Shown one piece after another: positions 45,584 through 56,488 of a stretch of 64,000 nt of DNA. Position 1 is the first letter of the stretch. Every line of letters starts with the position of its first letter. A program made the translations under genes and the position numbers. A model generated the notes under the pieces. It did no database searches, was not told the DNA's origin, and was given only the letters and a program-made list of their open reading frames with translations. This DNA comes from Aureimonas sp. OT7. GTDB taxonomy: Bacteria > Pseudomonadota > Alphaproteobacteria > Rhizobiales > Rhizobiaceae. The DNA lies in contig NZ_CP062167.1 in the NCBI RefSeq assembly GCF_014844055.1, positions 945,501-1,009,500 on the forward strand. The letters run 5' to 3'.

Positions 45584-46882
45584 TCAGGCGGCGGCGGCCA
45601 TCAGCGGCCGCGCGACCAGGCGTTCGCCCGTCTGGCCGATGATCTCGGCCTCGACGATTTCGCCGGGGGCGCCGACCGCGATGTCGGCAAGGGTGAAGTC
45701 TTCGGCGCGGCCAAGACCTTCGCGCTCGACCAGGATACGTTGCCGTGTGCCGACCAGCCGCGCCAGATGCGCCGCGTGGGCCGCCTCGCCGCGCGCCCGC
45801 AGGAGCGCGGCGCGCTCCTTGCCGACGGCCTTGGGCAGTTGCGGCATGCGCGCGGCAGGCGTGCCCTTGCGCGGTGAAAAGGGAAAGACGTGAAGATGCG
45901 TCAGCCCGCACTCGTCCACGAGGCGCAGTGAATTTTCGAACATGGCGTCCGTTTCCGTCGGGAAGCCCGCGATGATGTCGGCGCCGTAGACGATGTCGGG
46001 CCGGCGGGACCGCATGTCGACGCAGAAGGCGATGGCGTCCTCGCGGCTGTGACGGCGCTTCATGCGCTTCAGGATCATGTTGTCGCCGGCCTGCAGCGAC
46101 AGGTGCAGATGCGGCATCAGCCGCGTTTCCGTGCCGATGGCATCCATGAGGGCAGGGCCGGCTTCGATGGAGTCGATGGATGACAGGCGCAGGCGCGGCA
46201 GGTCGGGTACATGGCGCAGTATGGCCTGTACCAGCGTGCCCAGGCGCGGCGCGCCCGGCAGGTCGGCGCCCCAACTGGTCATGTCGACGCCCGACAGCAC
46301 CACCTCGCGGTAACCGGCATCCACAAGGCGGCGCACCTGCGCCACCGCGGCGCCCATGGGCACCGAGCGGGAGTTGCCGCGTCCGAAGGGGATGATGCAG
46401 AAGGTACAGCGATGGTCGCAGCCGTTCTGCACCTGCACGATGGCGCGGGCACGGCCCTCGATGGCGTCCACCATGTGGCCCGCCGTCTCGCGCACGCTCA
46501 TGATATCGTTGACGCGCACCTTCTCTTCGGCTGAAACCCCGAAATCGGGCAGGCTGCGATAGCTGTCCGCCTTCAACTTGTCGTCATTGCCGATGACGGC
46601 GTCCACCTCATCCATCCGGGCGAAGGTGTCGCCTTCGGTCTGCGCGGCGCAGCCGGTAACGATGATGCGCGCGGACGGGTTGTCGCGGCGCGCGCGGCGC
46701 ACCGCCTGACGAGCCTGGCGCACCGCCTCGCCGGTGACGGCACAGGTGTTGATGATGATGGCGGGAATGGCGTCGGCTGCGCCAAGTCCGGCGGCCGCCG
46801 CCTCGCGCTTCATGATCTCCGCCTCGAAGGTGTTGAGGCGGCAGCCGAAGGAAATCACGTCGATCGCAGGCTTGCCGGTCAT
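45584..46882 (-). CDS. mtaB: tRNA t6A37 methylthiotransferase MtaB
   Basis: A 432-aa methylthiotransferase converting t6A37 to ms2t6A37. The N-terminal UPF0004 domain holds Cys14, Cys47 and Cys78 (second 4Fe-4S cluster); the radical-SAM motif is Cys155-x3-Cys159-x2-Cys162 in [10 protein letters not shown]; a C-terminal TRAM domain ends the protein. ATG 46882 overlaps the dapF stop (ATGA), so the two are coupled. Confidence 0.97.
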   Translation of the reverse strand: MTGKPAIDVISFGCRLNTFEAEIMKREAAAAGLGAADAIPAIIINTCAVTGEAVRQARQAVRRARRDNPSARIIVTGCAAQTEGDTFARMDEVDAVIGNDDKLKADSYRSLPDFGVSAEEKVRVNDIMSVRETAGHMVDAIEGRARAIVQVQNGCDHRCTFCIIPFGRGNSRSVPMGAAVAQVRRLVDAGYREVVLSGVDMTSWGADLPGAPRLGTLVQAILRHVPDLPRLRLSSIDSIEAGPALMDAIGTETRLMPHLHLSLQAGDNMILKRMKRRHSREDAIAFCVDMRSRRPDIVYGADIIAGFPTETDAMFENSLRLVDECGLTHLHVFPFSPRKGTPAARMPQLPKAVGKERAALLRARGEAAHAAHLARLVGTRQRILVEREGLGRAEDFTLADIAVGAPGEIVEAEIIGQTGERLVARPLMAAAA

Positions 46883-47766
46883 CGGACTGCGCTCTCCAGC
46901 GCGACGCGGCGATGGTCGCCCGTGACGGGGTCGAGGAAGCCGTCCCATTCCAGCTCCGCCGGCCCGGTCATCATCACGTGGCCGTCGTCGCGCCATTCGA
47001 CGATCAGGTCGCCACCGGGCACGGTCACTGTCAGGCGACGGCCGGCGCGGCCGGTGCGCGCCGCCAGCACGGCCGCGGCGCAGGCGGCCGAGCCGCAGGC
47101 CTGCGTCAGGCCGACGCCGCGCTCGAAGGTACGCATGGTCAAAGCCGTCGGCCCGGTCACCTGGGCGATGCTTACATTGACCCGGTCGGGAAACAGCGGG
47201 TGATGCTCGACCTCGGCACCGTGGAGGGCAAGGTCGATGGACTGCACGTTGCGATCGATGAAGAAGACCGCATGGGGGTTGCCCATCGAGGCCACCGCGG
47301 GCCGGGACAGGACCGGCGCCCCCTCCGGTCCGCTGTCCACCGGGGCGGCGTCCGTGTCGTCGACGGCGTGGGCAAGCGGAATATCCTGCCAGTCGAACAA
47401 GGGAACTCCCATGTCGACGCTGATGAGCCCGCCGGGAAGGGCCCGCGCCTCCAGTATGCCGCGACGCGTCCGCAAAAGGTATTCCTGCGTGCCCGTATCC
47501 CGCCCGAGATACAGGACGACGCAGCGCGTACCGTTGCCGCAGGCGCCGGCCTCGCTGCCATCGGCGTTGAGGATGACGATGTCGGCGTCGGCGCCGGAGG
47601 TTTCCGGATCGTGGATCGCCATGATCTGGTCGAAATGGGTGTCCGCCTTGCCCGCCAGCGCCACCGCTGCCGCCGGCGTGATGCGGTCCGAGCGCCCGCG
47701 CAGGTCGGCGACGAGGATTTCGTTGCCGAGCCCGTTCATGCGGGAAAAGGGGACGTCGAGTGCCAT
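46879..47766 (-). CDS. dapF: Diaminopimelate epimerase
   Basis: A 295-aa PLP-independent epimerase (LL- to meso-diaminopimelate; lysine and peptidoglycan synthesis). Catalytic cysteines are Cys76 in [10 protein letters not shown] and the second in [10 protein letters not shown] near residue 230. [10 protein letters not shown] is the canonical start region. ATG 47766; a 26-residue extension is rejected. Confidence 0.97.
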   Translation of the reverse strand: MALDVPFSRMNGLGNEILVADLRGRSDRITPAAAVALAGKADTHFDQIMAIHDPETSGADADIVILNADGSEAGACGNGTRCVVLYLGRDTGTQEYLLRTRRGILEARALPGGLISVDMGVPLFDWQDIPLAHAVDDTDAAPVDSGPEGAPVLSRPAVASMGNPHAVFFIDRNVQSIDLALHGAEVEHHPLFPDRVNVSIAQVTGPTALTMRTFERGVGLTQACGSAACAAAVLAARTGRAGRRLTVTVPGGDLIVEWRDDGHVMMTGPAELEWDGFLDPVTGDHRRVALESAVR

Positions 47767-47812
47767 GGCCGCTATATGCCGTCTTTCTACTTGGATTGCC
47801 AGTCGCCGCGGC

Positions 47813-48901
47813 TCAGCTCTCCCAGTCGGTGCCGACCGGGTCACGCTCGAGTTTTACGCCTTCCCGCCGCAGCTCGCGCGCCTCCTCCCTGTCGGCCTTA
47901 TCCATCTGTTCGGGCCGCTCCCCGGCCATCTCGACCTTGCCCAGCGCCAGACGGAACAGGATGGGGAAATGGTCCGAGCCTGCCCGGTCCAGCCGCCTGA
48001 TGCCGGCCAGGCGGAAGCGGGCATCGTGGAACAGGTGGTCCAGCGGCCAGCGGATGAAGAAGAAGCGGGCGTCGAAGGTGGAATAGAAGCCGCGCCCGAC
48101 ACGCGGGTCCAGCAGCCTTGAGATGCGCTGGAAGAGCCGCGTCGTATGCGACCAGGCGACGTCGTTGAGATCGCCCGTGACGATGCAGGGCAAGGTGTCG
48201 TCGCGGACAAGTCCGGCCACCGTCACGAGTTCCGCGTCGCGTCCGTAGGAATCCACGACCGGGACCGGTGGCTCCGGATGGACGCAATACAGGCGGAAGC
48301 GGTCCTGGTTGCGCAGGCTTACCGTGGCGATGATGGATGGAATGTCGTCCATCACCAGCTCGCGAACCGCGACATCGCTGAGCGGCAGGCGCGAATAGAG
48401 GATCATCCCGTAGCTGTTGTCGAGCGGATGGGAGACAACATGGTCATACCGGTCGGCGAGGGGCTCCAGCCCCTTCGCCCAGCCGGAATCCACCTCCATG
48501 AAGAGGGCGATGTCGGCATCAGCGGCAGCGGCGACGGCCAGCGCCCTGTCGTAATGCCGGTTCGACTGCTTGACGTTGAAGGACAGGATCGAGACGACGG
48601 ACGGATCGTCGTCCGGCCCGTCGAAGTCCTGTGACTGCGCCTTCTTCAGCGGCGTGAACTGCACGATGGGCACGATCTGCGCTATGGCGACGGCGACCAG
48701 GCATGCGGATGCGACCGGGCTTATCCAGCCATCGGCGGGCATGAGGATGGAAAAGGCCAGCAGCACCAGGGTTGCCAGGAGAACCTGCAGGCGGGGAAAC
48801 GAAAAGACGCGGACGAAGCCATGCGCCACCCGCAGGAATGAAAGCGCGGTGGCGATGACGAGCACAAGCGTCAGGCAGGCCAGCACGATGCCCCAGCTCA
48901 T
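47813..48901 (-). CDS. Membrane-anchored endonuclease/exonuclease/phosphatase family protein
   Basis: A 362-aa protein with three N-terminal helices (about 4-20, 34-55, 62-82) followed by an EEP domain: [11 protein letters not shown] near 104 (family N-x-x), FMEVDSGW (metal-binding Glu), [17 protein letters not shown] near 245 and DHFPILFRL near 319 at the end. A catalytic metal-dependent phosphodiesterase facing the periplasm is likely; substrate unknown (YafD-like proteins are the nearest type). Confidence 0.9.
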   Translation of the reverse strand: MSWGIVLACLTLVLVIATALSFLRVAHGFVRVFSFPRLQVLLATLVLLAFSILMPADGWISPVASACLVAVAIAQIVPIVQFTPLKKAQSQDFDGPDDDPSVVSILSFNVKQSNRHYDRALAVAAAADADIALFMEVDSGWAKGLEPLADRYDHVVSHPLDNSYGMILYSRLPLSDVAVRELVMDDIPSIIATVSLRNQDRFRLYCVHPEPPVPVVDSYGRDAELVTVAGLVRDDTLPCIVTGDLNDVAWSHTTRLFQRISRLLDPRVGRGFYSTFDARFFFIRWPLDHLFHDARFRLAGIRRLDRAGSDHFPILFRLALGKVEMAGERPEQMDKADREEARELRREGVKLERDPVGTDWES

Positions 48902-49173
48902 CGGTGCCTGCCGTCGGTACGTTCGGTCATTGCAGGTCCCCAGGTTGACATAAGCGCAGAGACAGGCTTAAAGCGGCGCGATCCGCGACAGTTCCGTCCG
49001 CGAGCAACCGACCACGCCCCTTCCTTGCGGAAGCCACGTGGAGGTCACCATCCGCCAGCGAGTTTCGCCCGCGGATGCGTTTCGTTTTGGTTGCTACCGG
49101 TTGGAGAGGTCGTCGTCCATCCCCATTCTGGCGTTCGGCACGATGCCGTACGAGACGAATGGAAAGGAAATCG

Positions 49174-50712
49174 ATGTTCGAATCCCTCCAGGACCGCCTC
49201 GGGTCCATATTGAACGGCCTTACCGGCCGCGGCGCCCTGTCCGACAAAGACGTGTCGGCTGCGCTGCGCGAGGTGCGCCGTGCCTTGCTGGAAGCGGACG
49301 TCGCCCTCGAGGTGGTGCGCGACTTCACCGACAATGTCCGCCAGAAGGCCGTCGGCGCCGAGATCGTGAAATCGATCAAGCCCGGCCAGATGGTGGTCAA
49401 GATCGTCCATGACGAGCTGGTCGCCATGCTGGGTTCGGAGCAGGTCGCGATCGATCTGAACGCCCCCGCGCCGGTGACCATCATGATGGTCGGCCTGCAG
49501 GGCTCGGGCAAGACGACGACCACCGGAAAGATGGCCAAGCGGCTGACCGAGCGCCAGCGCAAGAAGGTGCTGATGGCCTCGCTCGATACGCGGCGGCCCG
49601 CCGCGCAGGAGCAGTTGCGTATCCTCGGCGAGCAGACCGGCGTCGCCACCCTGCCGATCATCGCGGGCCAGGGGCCGGTCGAGATCGCCTCGCGCGCCTC
49701 GCAGGCGGCGCGGCTGGGCGGCTACGACGTCCTCATCCTCGACACCGCCGGCCGCACCCATATCGACGAGCCGCTGATGGTCGAGATGGCCGAGATCAAG
49801 GCGCGCTCGAACCCGCATGAAATCCTTCTCGTGGCCGATTCCCTCACCGGCCAGGACGCCGTGAACCTGGCCCGCTCCTTCGATGAGCGGGTCGGCATAT
49901 CGGGTATCGTCCTGACGCGCGTGGACGGCGACGGGCGCGGCGGCGCCGCGCTCTCGATGCGTGCTGTCACCGGCAAGCCGATCAAGCTGATCGGCGTCGG
50001 CGAGAAGATGGACGCGCTGGAGGAGTTCCACCCGGGGCGCATCGCGGACCGCATCCTCGGCATGGGGGACATCGTCTCCCTGGTCGAGAAGGCGGCCGAG
50101 AACATCGACGCGGAAAAGGCCGCGGCGATGGCCAAGAAGATGCGGTCGGGCAAGTTCGACCTCAACGACCTGTCCGACCAGATTCGCCAGATGCAGAAGA
50201 TGGGCGGCATGGGCGGGCTGATGGGCCTGATGCCCGGCATGGGCAAGATCAAGAACCAGGTTGCGGCGGCGGGGCTGGACGATAAGCTTCTCAAGCGCCA
50301 GCTGGCCATCATCTCGTCGATGACGGCCGCCGAGCGCGCCAACCCCGATATCCTGAAGCACAGCCGCAAGAAGCGCATCGCGCTCGGCTCCGGCACCGAT
50401 TCGGCCGACATCAACAAGCTGCTCAAGATGCACCGGCAGATGGCCGACATGATGAAGTCGGTCGGCAAGGGCAAGGGCGGCGGCATGATGGGCAAGCTCA
50501 TGGGCGGCCTCGGCGCCAAGATGGGCCTGCCGGGCGGCGCCGGCATGCCGGACCTGTCCAGGATGGACCCCAAGCAGCTCGAAGAGATGGCCAAGGCCAT
50601 GCAGGCGGGCGGCGGGCCGGGCGGCCTGCCACCCGGCCTCGGCGGGGCCGGCGGACTGCCCGGCCTCGGTAGCGGCTTCCCCGGCCTGCCGGGCCTGCCT
50701 CGCAAGAAATAG
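49174..50712 (+). CDS. ffh: Signal recognition particle protein Ffh
   Basis: A 512-aa SRP GTPase: N domain 1-85, G1 GLQGSGKT (107-114), DTAGR near 190, TRVDGDGRG near 247, then the Met-rich M domain (about 300-435) that binds 4.5S RNA and signal sequences (MGGMGGLMGLMPGMGK, then the LKHSRKKRIALGSGT RNA-binding segment). The C-terminal 70 residues are an unusually long Gly/Pro/Met-rich tail. AAAGGAA precedes ATG 49174. Confidence 0.98.
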   Translation: MFESLQDRLGSILNGLTGRGALSDKDVSAALREVRRALLEADVALEVVRDFTDNVRQKAVGAEIVKSIKPGQMVVKIVHDELVAMLGSEQVAIDLNAPAPVTIMMVGLQGSGKTTTTGKMAKRLTERQRKKVLMASLDTRRPAAQEQLRILGEQTGVATLPIIAGQGPVEIASRASQAARLGGYDVLILDTAGRTHIDEPLMVEMAEIKARSNPHEILLVADSLTGQDAVNLARSFDERVGISGIVLTRVDGDGRGGAALSMRAVTGKPIKLIGVGEKMDALEEFHPGRIADRILGMGDIVSLVEKAAENIDAEKAAAMAKKMRSGKFDLNDLSDQIRQMQKMGGMGGLMGLMPGMGKIKNQVAAAGLDDKLLKRQLAIISSMTAAERANPDILKHSRKKRIALGSGTDSADINKLLKMHRQMADMMKSVGKGKGGGMMGKLMGGLGAKMGLPGGAGMPDLSRMDPKQLEEMAKAMQAGGGPGGLPPGLGGAGGLPGLGSGFPGLPGLPRKK

Positions 50713-50790
50713 CGGCACCCTGCCGCTTCGCATCCAACCACATGACAGCGGCCCGAAGGGCCCGGAAATCAGCAAAGAAGGAAATACGCA

Positions 50791-51192
50791 ATGTCCCTGA
50801 AACTGCGCCTTGCCCGTGCCGGCTCCAAGAAGCGCCCCTACTACCACATCGTCGTGGCTGACGCCCGTTCGCCGCGCGACGGCCGCTTCATCGAGACGGT
50901 CGGCGCGTGGAACCCGATGCTGCCGAAGGACGCCGAGCGCGTCTCGCTCAAGGAAGACCGCATCAAGCATTGGCTGGGTGAAGGCGCACAGCCGACGGAC
51001 CGCGTGCTGCGCTTCCTGGACAAGGCCGGCATCGCCAACCGTCCGACCCGTTCCAACCCGGTCAAGGCCCAGCCCGGCAAGAAGGCGCAGGAGCGCGAGG
51101 CCGAGCGTCGCCAGCGCGAGGAAGACGCCGCCGCCGCCGCCGCGGAAGCTGCCGCCAAGCCGGAAGCCACGGAAACCGCCGAAGCCGAATAA
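50791..51192 (+). CDS. rpsP: 30S ribosomal protein S16
   Basis: A 133-aa protein. [44 protein letters not shown] is the standard start. The C-terminal extension (residues 85-133) is Ala/Glu-rich, as in many alphaproteobacteria. GAAGGAAA precedes the start. First ribosomal gene after ffh. Confidence 0.98.
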   Translation: MSLKLRLARAGSKKRPYYHIVVADARSPRDGRFIETVGAWNPMLPKDAERVSLKEDRIKHWLGEGAQPTDRVLRFLDKAGIANRPTRSNPVKAQPGKKAQEREAERRQREEDAAAAAAEAAAKPEATETAEAE

Positions 51193-51293
51193 GGCTTCCC
51201 GCAGCGCGCCCGGTGCGCGGCCCGGATTTCCAACCTTCATCGTGCCGGGCGGCAGGCGACTGCCGCCCGGAATCCGTTCAGGAGCGTGCGCGC

Positions 51294-51839
51294 ATGACCG
51301 AGCTTGAAAATCCCGTGCTTCTGGCAACCATCGGCGGTGCGCATGGCATCCGTGGCGAATGCCGGGTGCGCAGCTTCACCGCGGACCCTACCGATGTCGG
51401 GGCCTATGGCCCGTTGGTGGACAAGGCCGGCGTGCGCTACACGGTCGCATCCGCGCGGCTGCAGAAGACGGTCGTGATCGTCCGCTTCAAGGAAGTGACG
51501 GACCGCAACCATGCCGAGCGCCTCAACGGGACCGAGTTGTTCGTCGACCGGTCGGCGCTGCCGGACGAGGGCGACGATTTCTACCAGGCCGACCTGATCG
51601 GCCTCGATGTCCGCACGACGCGTGGCGACGTGGTGGGCGAGGTCATCGCCTTTCACAATTTCGGTGCCGGCGACGTGCTGGAGATCAAGCCCGGGAACGG
51701 CGCCAGCGTGATGATCCCGTTCACCGAAGCGGCGGTGCCGGAGATCGATCTCGACCTCGGCTATCTGCTGGTGGAGCCGGTGGCCGCCGGGCTGGAGGGC
51801 GCCATCGAGGTGCGCTCCGACGACGACGATCTCGGCTGA
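51294..51839 (+). CDS. rimM: Ribosome maturation factor RimM
   Basis: A 181-aa 16S processing factor that binds S19 and helps 30S head assembly. N-terminal RimM domain ([19 protein letters not shown]) and C-terminal PRC barrel ([36 protein letters not shown]). ATG 51294 with GGAG upstream. Fourteen nt before trmD. Confidence 0.97.
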   Translation: MTELENPVLLATIGGAHGIRGECRVRSFTADPTDVGAYGPLVDKAGVRYTVASARLQKTVVIVRFKEVTDRNHAERLNGTELFVDRSALPDEGDDFYQADLIGLDVRTTRGDVVGEVIAFHNFGAGDVLEIKPGNGASVMIPFTEAAVPEIDLDLGYLLVEPVAAGLEGAIEVRSDDDDLG

Positions 51840-51852
51840 CGGGCAGGCCATC

Positions 51853-52545
51853 ATGTTTCGCGCCTCCATCGTCACGCTCTATCCGGACATGTTTCCAGGC
51901 CCGCTCGGCCAGTCGCTGGCCGGCCGGGCGCTGGAGCGCGGGGATTGGACGCTCGAGACCACGCATATCCGCGAATTCGGCATCGGACGCCACCGCGCGG
52001 TGGACGACACGCCATCCGGCGGATCGGCCGGCATGGTGCTGCGCGCCGACGTGCTGGCGGCGGCCATAGATGCGGCCTCACCGCCAGACGATGTGCGGCC
52101 GCGCTATCTGATGAGCCCGCGCGGCGTGCCGCTGAAGCAGGATCGGGTGCGCGAGATCGCGTCCGGGCCGGGGGCGGTCATCGTCTGCGGACGCTTCGAG
52201 GGCGTGGACGAGCGGGTCATCGAGGGCCGCGGCCTGACGGAGATATCCATCGGCGACTATATCCTGTCGGGCGGCGAGATGGCGGCGCTGGTGATGCTGG
52301 ACGCGATCGTGCGTCTGCTGCCCGGCGTGATGGGCAACGCGGAATCGGGAGAGGCCGAAAGCTTCGAGGGGGGGCTGCTGGAGCATCCCCACTATACAAG
52401 GCCCGCCGAGTGGGAAGGGCGCGGCATACCCCCCGTCCTGACATCGGGCGACCATGGCGCCATCGCGCGCTGGCGGCGCGGCGAGGCCGAGCGGCTGACG
52501 CGCGAGCGGCGCCCCGATCTTCTACCCCCGCCGAAAAGCGCATGA
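51853..52545 (+). CDS. trmD: tRNA (guanine-N1)-methyltransferase TrmD
   Basis: A 230-aa SPOUT methyltransferase that makes m1G37. [21 protein letters not shown] start, [13 protein letters not shown] near 54, [13 protein letters not shown] near 115, and the trefoil-knot SAM loop [18 protein letters not shown] near 132-150. Full length; knotted core intact. Confidence 0.98.
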   Translation: MFRASIVTLYPDMFPGPLGQSLAGRALERGDWTLETTHIREFGIGRHRAVDDTPSGGSAGMVLRADVLAAAIDAASPPDDVRPRYLMSPRGVPLKQDRVREIASGPGAVIVCGRFEGVDERVIEGRGLTEISIGDYILSGGEMAALVMLDAIVRLLPGVMGNAESGEAESFEGGLLEHPHYTRPAEWEGRGIPPVLTSGDHGAIARWRRGEAERLTRERRPDLLPPPKSA

Positions 52546-52676
52546 TCTTGACGATGCAGGCTCGACAGGCGCCGCAAGCTGGTGTATGAGCGCGCCTGAT
52601 TTCCTCAGAAGAACTTGACCGTTTCGACGGCCATGACCGGCCAATAATCCGGCATGAAATTAAGAGAGGCACCCTC

Positions 52677-53150
52677 ATGGACATCATTTCCGAACTGAAC
52701 GCCGCCGAAGTCGAGCGTATCTCCGCCATCCGCACCTTTCCGGCTTTCTCGCCCGGCGATACGCTGCGCGTGAACGTCCGCGTCACGGAAGGTACGCGCA
52801 CCCGCGTCCAGGCCTATGAAGGTGTCTGCATCGCCCGCTCCGGCGCCGGCCTCCAGGAAAGCTTCACCGTCCGCAAGATCTCCTACGGCGAAGGCGTCGA
52901 GCGCGTGTTCCCGGTCTATTCGCCGCTGGTCGAATCGGTCGAGGTCGTGCGTCGTGGCCGCGTCCGCCGCGCCAAGCTTTATTACCTGCGCGACCGTCGC
53001 GGTAAGTCGGCGCGTATCGTGGAGGCGACCAACGCCCGCGCTCGCAAGCTGAACGACAATGTCCGCGCGGCCGCCGCCGAAGAGCGCGCCCGGGCCGATG
53101 CCGCCAAGGACGCCGCGAAGGCTGCTGCCAAGGCCGACGCCGCGGAGTAA
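52677..53150 (+). CDS. rplS: 50S ribosomal protein L19
   Basis: A 157-aa protein. The core [31 protein letters not shown] ... [46 protein letters not shown] is canonical L19; a 45-residue Ala/Arg/Asp/Lys-rich tail follows, an alphaproteobacterial extension. A strong terminator lies 33 nt after the stop. Confidence 0.98.
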   Translation: MDIISELNAAEVERISAIRTFPAFSPGDTLRVNVRVTEGTRTRVQAYEGVCIARSGAGLQESFTVRKISYGEGVERVFPVYSPLVESVEVVRRGRVRRAKLYYLRDRRGKSARIVEATNARARKLNDNVRAAAAEERARADAAKDAAKAAAKADAAE

Positions 53151-53183
53151 TCCGCACGCCGTCAGGCTGTGGTGCGACAGGCA

Positions 53184-53208
53184 GGGCGGTCTTCGGGCCG
53201 CCCTTTTT
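53184..53208 (+). terminator. Rho-independent terminator after rplS
   Basis: GGGCGG-tcttcggg-CCGCCC followed by TTTTT; ends the rpsP-rimM-trmD-rplS transcript. Confidence 0.93.
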
Positions 53209-53267
53209 GTATTGGCGGTTCGGTCGTCCAGCTTGTAACCATTCCATGCAGTTGATAATTTCAGGTC

Positions 53268-53396
53268 ATGAACCCTTGCCGCTCCTATCCGGGCCTGCTG
53301 CCGACCACGCTGGGTTATTCCCCGCTGGATGATCGCGCACGCCTGCCGGGCCGGTTCTTCTATCGGCAGATTTCCGCCGTCTACCTTCCGGGCTGA
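53268..53396 (+). CDS. Possible 42-aa leader ORF upstream of leuC
   Basis: ATG 53268 with AGGT just upstream begins a 42-codon frame with five leucines (CLL...TTL...PL...RL...YL pattern, not a run), several prolines and arginines. It ends 103 nt before the leuC start. It may be a regulatory or spurious small ORF; no leucine-codon run or clear attenuator hairpin is seen. The rest of the 349-bp gap (53151-53499) holds the rplS terminator and nothing else I recognise. Confidence 0.25.
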   Translation: MNPCRSYPGLLPTTLGYSPLDDRARLPGRFFYRQISAVYLPG

Positions 53397-53499
53397 CGCG
53401 CCGGGCCGCGTGGCCCTCTTCCCGTCTGACGATACCAATGAAGCCGCAGCCCATGTCACCCGACAGCGACCGGGCCGGCGAACCCTGAAAAGACCGATC

Positions 53500-54909
53500 A
53501 TGAGCGCCAATCCACGCACACTCTACGACAAGATCTGGGACGACCACCTGATCGAAACCTTGTCCGGCGGCGCCGGCCTGCTCTACATCGACCGTCACCT
53601 TGTCCACGAAGTGACGAGCCCGCAGGCCTTCGAGGGGCTGCGCATGGCAGGGCGGCGCGTCCGCCAGCCCGCGCGCACGCTGGCCGTCGTGGACCATAAC
53701 GTTCCCACCAGCGACCGCAGCGCCGGCATCGCCGACGAGGAAAGCCGCATCCAGGTGGAAGCGCTGGCGCGTAACGCGGCGGAGTTCGGCGTCGAGTACT
53801 TCAACGAGGTGGACCGGCGGCAGGGCATCGTCCACATCATCGGGCCGGAGCAGGGCTTCACCCTTCCCGGCATGACCATCGTGTGCGGCGACAGCCATAC
53901 CTCGACCCATGGCGCGTTCGGCGCGCTGGCACACGGTATCGGCACCTCAGAGGTGGAGCATGTGCTGGCCACCCAGACCCTTATCCAGAACAAGGCGCGC
54001 AACATGCTCGTCCAGGTGGACGGCCAGGCGCCGGCCGGTGTGACGGCCAAGGATATCATCCTGGCCATCATCGGCGAGATCGGCACGGCCGGCGGCACGG
54101 GCTACGTCATCGAATATGCCGGCGAAGCGATCCGCGCTTTGTCGATGGAAGGCCGGATGACTGTCTGCAACATGTCGATCGAGGGGGGCGCGCGCGCCGG
54201 CCTCATCGCCCCCGACGACATCACCTTCCGCTACATCGAGGGGCGTCCGCGCGCGCCGCAGGGAAGCGCGTTCGAGCGTGCCGTCGATTATTGGCGCACG
54301 CTCCACACGGACGAGGGCGCCCATTTCGACAAGGTGGTGCGGCTGGACGCGGCCAGCTTGCCGCCCATCGTCACATGGGGTTCCAGCCCCGAGGACGTCG
54401 TATCCATCAGCGGTGTGGTGCCCAACCCCGACGACATCGCCGACGAAGCCAAGCGCGCCACCAAGCGCCGCGCCTTGGACTATATGGGCCTGACGCCCGG
54501 CACGCGGATGACGGACATCACCATCGATCGCGTCTTCATCGGCTCCTGCACCAACGGTCGCATAGAGGATCTGCGGCAGGCCGCCGACTACGTGAAGGGG
54601 CGCAAGGTGGCCGACAGCGTCTCCGCCATGATCGTGCCGGGCTCCGGCCTGGTGAAGGCCCAGGCCGAGGCCGAGGGGCTGGACCGCATCTTCATCGAGG
54701 CCGGCTTCGACTGGCGGGAGCCCGGATGCTCCATGTGCCTCGGCATGAATGCCGACAGGCTGGCGCCCAACGAGCGGTGTGCATCGACGTCCAACCGCAA
54801 TTTCGAGGGTCGCCAGGGGTTCAAGGGACGGACCCATCTGGTTTCGCCGGCCATGGCGGCCGCGGCGGCCGTCGCCGGCCGCTTCGTGGACATTCGCGAC
54901 TGGGCCTGA
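53500..54909 (+). CDS. leuC: 3-isopropylmalate dehydratase large subunit
   Basis: A 469-aa 4Fe-4S enzyme of leucine synthesis. [14 protein letters not shown] start, [30 protein letters not shown] near 130-160, cluster cysteines in FIGSCTNGR near 349 and [11 protein letters not shown] near 409-419. The small subunit leuD is not in this window. ATG 53500 was chosen. Confidence 0.98.
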   Translation: MSANPRTLYDKIWDDHLIETLSGGAGLLYIDRHLVHEVTSPQAFEGLRMAGRRVRQPARTLAVVDHNVPTSDRSAGIADEESRIQVEALARNAAEFGVEYFNEVDRRQGIVHIIGPEQGFTLPGMTIVCGDSHTSTHGAFGALAHGIGTSEVEHVLATQTLIQNKARNMLVQVDGQAPAGVTAKDIILAIIGEIGTAGGTGYVIEYAGEAIRALSMEGRMTVCNMSIEGGARAGLIAPDDITFRYIEGRPRAPQGSAFERAVDYWRTLHTDEGAHFDKVVRLDAASLPPIVTWGSSPEDVVSISGVVPNPDDIADEAKRATKRRALDYMGLTPGTRMTDITIDRVFIGSCTNGRIEDLRQAADYVKGRKVADSVSAMIVPGSGLVKAQAEAEGLDRIFIEAGFDWREPGCSMCLGMNADRLAPNERCASTSNRNFEGRQGFKGRTHLVSPAMAAAAAVAGRFVDIRDWA

Positions 54910-54921
54910 CGTATCCGCCAT

Positions 54922-54947
54922 CGGGTGGCGCGGTGTCGCGCCACCCG
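54922..54947 (+). terminator. Hairpin terminator after leuC
   Basis: A perfect 11-bp stem (CGGGTGGCGCG / CGCGCCACCCG) with loop GTGT, 12 nt past the stop; the following GTGTGTCTT is a weak U-tract. Confidence 0.7.
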
Positions 54948-54990
54948 GTGTGTCTTGCCTTGCAGCCACCGATTGGGCATTGAAGCGTTG

Positions 54991-55458
54991 ATGGAACCTG
55001 TAGCGGCCCCGGATATCGAAATCTCCCTCCTGCGTCTCAAGGATGCGCGGGACCTTGCGCCGCTGTTGGCCGCGTACAACCAGGCAATGTTTCGCGGTGC
55101 GCCTGGCGCGCCGGACACCTACTACGCGGAACAACTGCTTCAGGACCGTACGGGAGAGATCCTCGGTGCGCGGATCGACGGGGAACTGGTCGGCTTTCTC
55201 GTCTTCTACGACCTTCCTGACCCGTGGACCGGCATGCGATCCGGCCTTGCAGACCACATCTACGTGGATATACGGCACCGTCGCAAAGGCATCGCCCGGG
55301 CCATGGTGGACCTGCTCGCCGACGAGGGCGAGGGCAGGGGGTGGTCGCGCCTGGTCCTGCAGGCCCCGCGCAACGCGGATACAGGCCGCAACCTCTATGC
55401 CCGCATCGCCGAGCCGGCCGACTGGACCAGCTATATGATCCGCTTCATCGATCGCTGA
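54991..55458 (+). CDS. GNAT family acetyltransferase
   Basis: A 155-aa GNAT protein: ISLLRLKDARDLAPLLAAYNQAMF at the N-terminus, HIYVDIRHRRKGIARAMVDLL (R-x-x-G-x-A acetyl-CoA motif) near 89-109, and GRNLYARIAEPADW near 131-144. Substrate unknown. ATG 54991, 82 nt after leuC. Single gene between leuC and sdhC. Confidence 0.88.
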   Translation: MEPVAAPDIEISLLRLKDARDLAPLLAAYNQAMFRGAPGAPDTYYAEQLLQDRTGEILGARIDGELVGFLVFYDLPDPWTGMRSGLADHIYVDIRHRRKGIARAMVDLLADEGEGRGWSRLVLQAPRNADTGRNLYARIAEPADWTSYMIRFIDR

Positions 55459-55698
55459 TTCGTCTCCATGCTGCGGCGCGGCGCTCCTGTTTCGGCGTGC
55501 GGGACAGGCGATAAACCGCTTAATCGATTAGGATTTGGGCGCAGGGGTGCAATCTTTGGCAGGGCGCTTGATTTCGCGGGTGCAAAAGGTGTTTTAGAAG
55601 CGCTCCATTCGGCGCCAGGTGGGCGGCGCCGTTTCGACATGTCATCGATCCGGCCGTATCCATGCAGGCCGGAATGCCCGCCCAACAGGAGAATCGCT

Positions 55699-56091
55699 TT
55701 GTCGGAGCTTAAATCCGCACGGCCGCTTTCGCCGCATCTGACGATCTATCGTTTCCGCCCCACCATGGCGATGTCGATCCTCCACCGCATCACCGGCTGC
55801 GCGCTGTTTTTCGGTACGCTGCTGGTCGCCTGGTGGCTGGTTGCGGCAGCCAGCGGGCCCGATGCATTCGCGACGGCGTCGTGGTTCTTCGGCTCCATCA
55901 TCGGACGGCTCATCCTGTTCGGCTATAGCTGGGCCCTGCTGCACCACATGCTGGGCGGCCTGCGCCACTTCCTGTGGGATACGGGCCATGGGCTCGAAAA
56001 GACCACTTCCACCAAGCTCGCCATCGCGACGCTGGTCGGCTCTCTCGGGCTGACCGCGCTGCTGTGGCTCGGCATACTGATCTTCGGCTGA
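55699..56091 (+). CDS. sdhC: Succinate dehydrogenase cytochrome b556 subunit
   Basis: A 130-aa membrane anchor with three helices. [26 protein letters not shown] near residues 9-34 is the SdhC signature and the haem-ligand His lies in [15 protein letters not shown] near 75-90. The only start fitting the family is TTG 55699, with AGGAGA upstream; the longer open frame is non-coding. Confidence 0.96.
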   Translation: MSELKSARPLSPHLTIYRFRPTMAMSILHRITGCALFFGTLLVAWWLVAAASGPDAFATASWFFGSIIGRLILFGYSWALLHHMLGGLRHFLWDTGHGLEKTTSTKLAIATLVGSLGLTALLWLGILIFG

Positions 56092-56105
56092 CAGGAGAGC
56101 GGATC

Positions 56106-56483
56106 ATGGACATGAGAACGCCTCTCGGCAGGGTGCGCGGGCTTGGCTCGGCCAAGGAGGGCACCGGGCATTTCTGGATGCAGCGGGTTACAGCCGTCGC
56201 CAACCTGTTTCTGGTCATCTTCTTCCTCATCCTCGTGGTACGCCTGTCTTCCGGCAGCTACGCGGATGTGCGGGCGGCCTTCGGCAACCCCTTCGTCGGC
56301 ATCGCGATGGCGGCCACCATCATTTCCGCCACCATTCACATGCGCCTCGGCATGCAGATCGTGATCGAGGACTATCTGCACGGGGCGGCGCGCATCGTCG
56401 CCATCCTCGCCAGCACATTCTTCTCGGTCGCCATCGCGCTCTCTGTCCTTTACGCGATCGTGCGGCTGAGCTTCGGAGCTTGA
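56106..56483 (+). CDS. sdhD: Succinate dehydrogenase hydrophobic membrane anchor
   Basis: A 125-aa protein with three helices. [31 protein letters not shown] at the N-terminus and [18 protein letters not shown] near 77-94 are SdhD hallmarks; the latter holds haem/quinone-site residues. ATG 56106, 14 nt after sdhC. Confidence 0.97.
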   Translation: MDMRTPLGRVRGLGSAKEGTGHFWMQRVTAVANLFLVIFFLILVVRLSSGSYADVRAAFGNPFVGIAMAATIISATIHMRLGMQIVIEDYLHGAARIVAILASTFFSVAIALSVLYAIVRLSFGA

Positions 56484-56488
56484 ACGAC

